From NCBI RefSeq assembly GCF_018332515.1, contig NZ_BOQD01000005.1, positions 1 to 35,876 of the forward strand: a DNA stretch of 35,876 bases. The letters run 5' to 3'. The DNA comes from Bacillus hominis (lineage in GTDB: Bacteria; Bacillota; Bacilli; Bacillales; Bacillaceae_G). Below are positions 31,622 through 35,876 of this stretch, in pieces (the first letter of the stretch is position 1; each line of letters starts with the position of its first letter). Position numbers and translations under genes: made by a program. Below the pieces are notes generated by a model, which did not search any database, was not told where the DNA came from, and worked only from the letters and a program-made list of their open reading frames with translations.

Positions 31622-32812
31622 ATGAAAAAATTGGGGAACATCGTCCTATTTATCGGTTTTCTCACCATTATCTTTTCATTTGGCATATTATCGCTTCTCA
31701 AAACTGACCGAGCAGTTTCGCCCGTTGAAAATCGGCCTCTCGCTCAAAAACCAGCTCTTACAAAAGAAGCTGTCTTAAATGGTAGCTTCTTTAAAGACTT
31801 TGAGACATATACAAACGATCAATTAATCGGCAGAGATGAGCTCATTAAAATCTATACACTTGCCCAAATTAAAATGGACAAATCGCTCATTAACGATATT
31901 ATTCTAACTGATGATAAATGGCTTCTAAAAAACCCAGCTTGGACTACAAAATATAATGAAATCGATCAATCAATGCCAGCTGTAAATGACTTATCTCAGT
32001 TTTTAAAAGAACAAAATATTGAGTTTTACTTTGCCTTACCACCGTCCAAAACGAATGCATTATCATTTAAATTACCTTCTCATATTCACACATATGCACA
32101 GGAAAATTTAAATTATTTTCTAAATAAACTTCCAGCGGACGTAAAGCCAATTAAACTCATGGAACACTTTAAGAAAAACTATACAAATGAAGAAATACAA
32201 AGTATGTACTTCAAAACAGACCATCACTGGAATATGGATGGCGCCTTCTTAGGCTATCAATATATAATGAACACAATCGCGCAACAATCTTCTATATATA
32301 AAGGAAAAGAAATAAAAAAAGAAGATTATACTCGTACGTGCGCTCCAAATAAACATCTAGTCGGAAGCTTTAACAACCAGCTATACCAACTAATCGATGC
32401 GACTGGAGAAAAACTATGCTACTACACACCGAAAGATGGTTTCAACTTTACGAGCGTAGCCGCAAAAGATATAAACGGCACTGTATATCGCACATTAGAT
32501 GAACTATATGGTGTAGAAAAACAAAATGATACAACATCATACGCAGGCTATTACACAAACGACTATCCAGAAATCGTTATCGAAAACAACAATGCACCAA
32601 ATGATGTACGAGCTTTAGTCCTAAAAGACTCATTCGCAAACGCAATCGTGCCTCATCTAGCACAAAGCTTCAAACATATATCCATCCTTGATCTTCGCCA
32701 CTATCACGAAAAGGATGTATATCAATACATTAAAGACAACAACATTAACATGGTATTGTTTGTGTATAGTGATTCGAATTTGAGTGGTGAGATGTTTAAG
32801 TTTAAGAAATAA
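31622..32812 (+). CDS. patB: PatB-like / AlgX-type O-acetyltransferase (DHHW protein)
   Basis: A 396-residue protein with an N-terminal membrane anchor (about 5-25) and an extracytoplasmic SGNH-like domain. The DHHW motif is intact (FKTDHHWNMDGAF) and the candidate nucleophile is the serine in VLKDSFANAIVPHL near residue 340. ENRPLAQKP near the start is typical of the AlgJ/AlgX/DHHW family. It should pair with the upstream MBOAT protein to O-acetylate wall polysaccharide. AGGAAGG precedes the ATG. It may be transcribed through the bcr repeat from patA. A strong terminator follows. Confidence 0.88.
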   Translation: MKKLGNIVLFIGFLTIIFSFGILSLLKTDRAVSPVENRPLAQKPALTKEAVLNGSFFKDFETYTNDQLIGRDELIKIYTLAQIKMDKSLINDIILTDDKWLLKNPAWTTKYNEIDQSMPAVNDLSQFLKEQNIEFYFALPPSKTNALSFKLPSHIHTYAQENLNYFLNKLPADVKPIKLMEHFKKNYTNEEIQSMYFKTDHHWNMDGAFLGYQYIMNTIAQQSSIYKGKEIKKEDYTRTCAPNKHLVGSFNNQLYQLIDATGEKLCYYTPKDGFNFTSVAAKDINGTVYRTLDELYGVEKQNDTTSYAGYYTNDYPEIVIENNNAPNDVRALVLKDSFANAIVPHLAQSFKHISILDLRHYHEKDVYQYIKDNNINMVLFVYSDSNLSGEMFKFKK

Positions 32813-32818
32813 TTATTA

Positions 32819-32862
32819 AAAATAGGTCTCTTTAGAATCCTCTAAAGAGACCTATTTTTTTC
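32819..32862 (+). terminator. Terminator of patB
   Basis: AAAATAGGTCTCTTTAGA and TCTAAAGAGACCTATTTT pair perfectly over 18 bp with an ATCC loop, followed by further Ts. Confidence 0.92.
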
Positions 32863-32864
32863 GA

Positions 32865-32904
32865 AACAAAAAACAATCCCCATGTCATAATGACATGAGG
32901 ATTG
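32865..32904 (-). terminator. Terminator of the S-layer gene
   Basis: On the minus strand CAATCCTCATGTCAT and ATGACATGGGGATTG pair with a single wobble and are followed by TTTTTTGTTTC, about 12 nt after the S-layer stop codon. Confidence 0.9.
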
Positions 32905-32916
32905 CAAATCTAATTA

Positions 32917-35553
32917 TTAGATTTCTTCTTTAATAACGTTGATTGTTACAGCTTTTGTACCATACTCAGTAGTTGGCGCAAGTCTGTCTTTCACAACTTT
33001 AAAGATTACTGTACCATTATCTCCAAACGCAGTTGTTACACCTTCGAAGACATCATTTTTCTTATCAGCAGTTTCGTCAGTTAAGAATTTGAATAAGTCG
33101 TTTCCTTCTTTAGAAACTGTATCATTTGATTTAACAGCTGTTACATAACCAAGCACAACATCGTTACCGTCAAATTCAGCATTGTCGTTACGATCTAGGT
33201 AAACTTTACCTTGCTCTGTACCTTCAGCATCAACGATACGTACTTTATGTTCTGTTGAGATGTTTAATTTGATGCCATTTAGAACATCATCTTTATCACT
33301 CTTCACAACGTCTAGTACTCTGTCGATATTAACTTTGCGGTTTTCGAATTGCTCAACCTCTACATCTTTAAAGTTAACAGATGTAATTTGAATGTTTTCT
33401 TGTGTAACAGTAATTGTTGCGTGTCCAGCTGTAGCGCCATCTTTAGTTAAGATAACATCTGTAACACCTGCTTTTTTACCTGTTACAAGTAAAGTTTTTC
33501 CATCTTTACCGAATTCAGCTTTAGCGATAGCATCATTACCTACTCTGAATTCATATCCTGCTAAATCAGCTGCATCAGCATATACGCCTTCTGTAGTGTA
33601 ATTAGATAATTGATAGTTTACTGTATTTCCAGCACCAAGTGTAGTGTCAGCAGCTTCACCTTTTTGACCAGCTTTAGAAACAAGCTCTAAGCGTGGAGCT
33701 TCATGACCGATGTTGCTCTTCGTAACTTCAACATGAAGTGATCCGTAACCTTCACCACTTGCATTTGGATTTTGGAAGTGAATTGTACCAGCTCCAACTT
33801 TCGCACCTTTAACTTGAATAGAAGATGTACCAATAGAACCTTCATTTGTTGTAATAACCTCTAATTCAGTTACAGCGCCTGTTTGTGGGAATACTTCTTT
33901 AATAGCACCTTTATTCGCACCAAATGGATCGCCGTATTGGTCAGTCGTTACGAATGTTACTGGTAACGATCTACCATCTACAACTTTTAATTGATCTGGG
34001 TTAGCTTTTACAGTTGTAAGTTTACGAGTATCCGTTTTTACAACGAAATCAAATGATTTTGTTACATCGCCCACTTTAACAGTAATTGTTGCAGAACCAG
34101 CTGCTTCTGCTTTAATTTCACCGTTTTTAACAGAGATAACACCTGGGTTAGATGATTTTAAGATAATCGCGCTAGGATCAACAACTTTGTTCTCTTTGTT
34201 AATTTGAGCAACAACTTTATGGACACCAGCTTTTTCACCAGCAACTAATGTTTTGCTGTTTAATGTGAAGTCTGTTCCACTTAAAGCTTTAGCGTAATTT
34301 ACACCAGCTTTATCTGTATCTACTGCAAATACAACATCTTTAATTGCAGTTGCTTCTGCATCAAGGTTTTTCACTTCGATGATACCAGTGTTAGAAACTG
34401 TGATGCCGCCACGTTTTGTAACTTGTACTTCAACTTTGTATTTACCTTCTTCGATACCAACTGCTAGTTTACCAGTTTTTGACTCTGCAGTACCACCTTC
34501 AAAGATATTTGCTGGAGTACCATCTAATTTATTAGCCACAAATTTCACATCATGACCAGCGATATCTAAATACTCGATATCAGCGTTACCTTTTTCTTCA
34601 TTTAATTTGAAGACAACTGCTTGATCTGCACGATCGTCATCGAATGTAAGTTGTTCTACACGTAATTTTTTCACTTCGTATACATACTTCACATTAAATG
34701 AATCACCTTTTACTTTAACTGGAAGTTCTTTATTTGGAGCGATTTTTCCGCTTAACGTTACAACTGCAGATTTTCCATCTTTACTTGCTTCAAGTGCGAT
34801 CGCTTTATTTCCTTCAAGCGTAACATCTTCAGCAGTAAGGTTGTTTAATCCTGTACCAGTTAACGTTAATTGTGTTGGCTCAGTAGCAGTAACGTTTGTT
34901 ACTTTCGCAACACTGTTATCTGGTTTTGCGAATTTTTTATCTGTTACTGCGATAAATTGAGCTGCTTCTGCACGAGATACAGTTTTATTTGGCTCCCAAG
35001 TAGTAGCTGTAGTACCTGCAGAGATTCCAAGATTAATTAGGATGTTTGCTTTTTCTTCACCCCAATGCTTTCTTAAATCATCAAATGTTGTAACTAATGT
35101 GCCATCTACTTTTTCTTTTAAGTTATAAGCACTTACTAGCATAGCTGCGAAAGAAGCACGGTCGATTTTTCCTTCTGGATAGAAGTTATCTTTACCGTCA
35201 CCTTTAACGATACCTGCTTTTTCAACTGCTGCAATATATTTAGCAGCCCATGTATTTTTAGCATCTTTGAAAGATGGCTGAGCGTTTTCATCAACTTGTA
35301 ATCCTAAAATTTGAGTGAAAATTACAGCTGCAGAAGCACGATCAATTGCTTCATTTGGGCCATATGTACCGTCTGGCTTACCTTTGATTGCACCTTTTTC
35401 TACTAAGTAATTAATAGAATCTAATGCCCAATGATCAGCTGGAACGTCCGGGAATGATTTACCTGCTGCTGCTACTGGAGATACAACTCCTGCTACCATT
35501 GCTGCTGTCATTGTACCAGCGATTAATTTTTTGTAAGAGTTAGTCTTTGCCAT
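32917..35553 (-). CDS. eag: S-layer protein, EA1-like
   Basis: An 878-residue secreted protein that closely follows B. anthracis EA1. It has a signal peptide (about 1-29, MAKTNSYKKLIAGTMTAAM to VAAA) and three SLH domains (about 32-80, 92-140, 152-205; FPDVPADHWALDSINYL, FKDAKNTWAAKYIAAVEKAG, FDDLRKHWGEEKANIL). A long assembly region of beta-sandwich domains includes Big_2-like repeats (KSSNPGVISVKNGEIKAEAAG). SLH domains bind pyruvylated secondary cell-wall polysaccharide, and the rest forms the surface lattice. EA1 is 862 residues, so this is slightly longer. AAGGAGG lies about 9 nt before the ATG. The outer domains differ from EA1 more than the SLH part, as is usual within the group. Confidence 0.93.
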   Translation of the reverse strand: MAKTNSYKKLIAGTMTAAMVAGVVSPVAAAGKSFPDVPADHWALDSINYLVEKGAIKGKPDGTYGPNEAIDRASAAVIFTQILGLQVDENAQPSFKDAKNTWAAKYIAAVEKAGIVKGDGKDNFYPEGKIDRASFAAMLVSAYNLKEKVDGTLVTTFDDLRKHWGEEKANILINLGISAGTTATTWEPNKTVSRAEAAQFIAVTDKKFAKPDNSVAKVTNVTATEPTQLTLTGTGLNNLTAEDVTLEGNKAIALEASKDGKSAVVTLSGKIAPNKELPVKVKGDSFNVKYVYEVKKLRVEQLTFDDDRADQAVVFKLNEEKGNADIEYLDIAGHDVKFVANKLDGTPANIFEGGTAESKTGKLAVGIEEGKYKVEVQVTKRGGITVSNTGIIEVKNLDAEATAIKDVVFAVDTDKAGVNYAKALSGTDFTLNSKTLVAGEKAGVHKVVAQINKENKVVDPSAIILKSSNPGVISVKNGEIKAEAAGSATITVKVGDVTKSFDFVVKTDTRKLTTVKANPDQLKVVDGRSLPVTFVTTDQYGDPFGANKGAIKEVFPQTGAVTELEVITTNEGSIGTSSIQVKGAKVGAGTIHFQNPNASGEGYGSLHVEVTKSNIGHEAPRLELVSKAGQKGEAADTTLGAGNTVNYQLSNYTTEGVYADAADLAGYEFRVGNDAIAKAEFGKDGKTLLVTGKKAGVTDVILTKDGATAGHATITVTQENIQITSVNFKDVEVEQFENRKVNIDRVLDVVKSDKDDVLNGIKLNISTEHKVRIVDAEGTEQGKVYLDRNDNAEFDGNDVVLGYVTAVKSNDTVSKEGNDLFKFLTDETADKKNDVFEGVTTAFGDNGTVIFKVVKDRLAPTTEYGTKAVTINVIKEEI

Positions 35554-35583
35554 TTTATAAATTTCCTCCTTCAGGAATATGCT

Positions 35584-35618
35584 ACTAGTTTCATATCATA
35601 TGTAATTTGAAAACTAGT
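35584..35618 (-). promoter_or_regulatory. Hairpin in the 5' untranslated region of the S-layer mRNA
   Basis: ACTAGTTTTCAA and TGAAACTAGT pair, with one bulge, around an AT-rich loop, about 15 nt upstream of the ribosome binding site. S-layer transcripts are often stabilised by their leader; whether this stem does so is inferred. Confidence 0.45.
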
Positions 35619-35754
35619 TACTTAAAAACCCATAAAGCAATAAAAATACAGACAAAACTACAAAATATTATGCGGATAGTAGTTCACATAATAAAATGAT
35701 ACAAACCGTTAAATGTAAATATAAGGTTTAAATACCATTTTTTGAAACAAGTTC

Positions 35755-35784
35755 ATCATACTATACAAAACTATTCGTTATCAA
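35755..35784 (-). promoter_or_regulatory. SigA-type promoter of the S-layer gene, with a long leader
   Basis: -35 TTGATA (35779-35784), an 18-bp spacer and -10 TATGAT (35755-35760) on the minus strand. The transcript would begin near 35748 and have a leader of about 195 nt. I see no gene in 35568-35876. No clear sigma-H site was found. Confidence 0.5.
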
Positions 35785-35876
35785 GAACTTTCTCAAAAGA
35801 AGATTCGACACATTCTGATAATTCAGTCTTTTGATCGTATTATTAGGATATTAATAATACTCGAATATAGTAATGA

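Noticed and set aside
33392-33601. Plus-strand frame within the S-layer gene
   Set aside because: It is antisense to strongly supported coding sequence and of biased composition.

Overview
The window looks like chromosomal DNA of a Bacillus cereus group bacterium. It is AT-rich with strong AGGAGG-type ribosome binding sites and frequent TTG/GTG starts. It carries several copies of a short mobile repeat that resembles the group's bcr1 element. It ends in an EA1-type S-layer gene next to S-layer amidase, PatA/PatB O-acetyltransferase and polysaccharide polymerase genes, as in the sap/eag neighbourhood of B. anthracis. All functional calls come from reading motifs and recalling families; no search was run.

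Layout. (1) 1-3160: a Sau3AI-like type II restriction-modification pair, divergently transcribed and bounded by related short sequences. (2) 3248-6242: a two-domain TerA/TerD-like stress protein, a decayed MFS transporter, and two unrecognised genes converging on a perfect hairpin. (3) 6387-11226: a hydroxyproline operon (2-epimerase, dicarboxylate/amino-acid symporter, ornithine cyclodeaminase-family reductase) with a near-consensus sigma-54 promoter and a divergent sigma-54 activator. (4) 11267-18946: gabP-gabT-aldehyde dehydrogenase-DUF3870, an unlisted 38-residue cysteine-rich peptide, then glutarate hydroxylase (csiD/glaH) and L-2-hydroxyglutarate oxidase (lhgO). Together these make a plausible route from 5-aminovalerate (or GABA) through glutarate and L-2-hydroxyglutarate to 2-oxoglutarate. 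Two long leaders with terminator-like hairpins, before gabP and before glaH, suggest RNA-level control. (5) 19037-25051: a DUF2639 peptide, a TRM11-like methyltransferase, an SLH-domain amidase, an M42 peptidase, a MazG-like protein, a small broken gene and a crotonase. (6) 25381-35553: cell-wall polysaccharide and S-layer region with a Wzy-like polymerase, an ABM-domain protein, two divergent patA-patB pairs and the S-layer gene.

How the parts work together. Regions 3 and 4 both turn amino-acid breakdown products (collagen hydroxyproline, lysine/GABA derivatives) into central metabolites. In region 6 the polymerase and O-acetyltransferases probably build and acetylate the secondary cell-wall polysaccharide, to which the SLH domains of the S-layer protein and the amidase bind. 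Repeats sit at the 3' ends of several genes and split one patA-patB pair.

The most interesting leads are the unassigned structured leader RNA before gabP, the cysteine-rich peptide and attenuator-like leader in the glutarate cluster, and the GATC-containing promoter of the methyltransferase gene.
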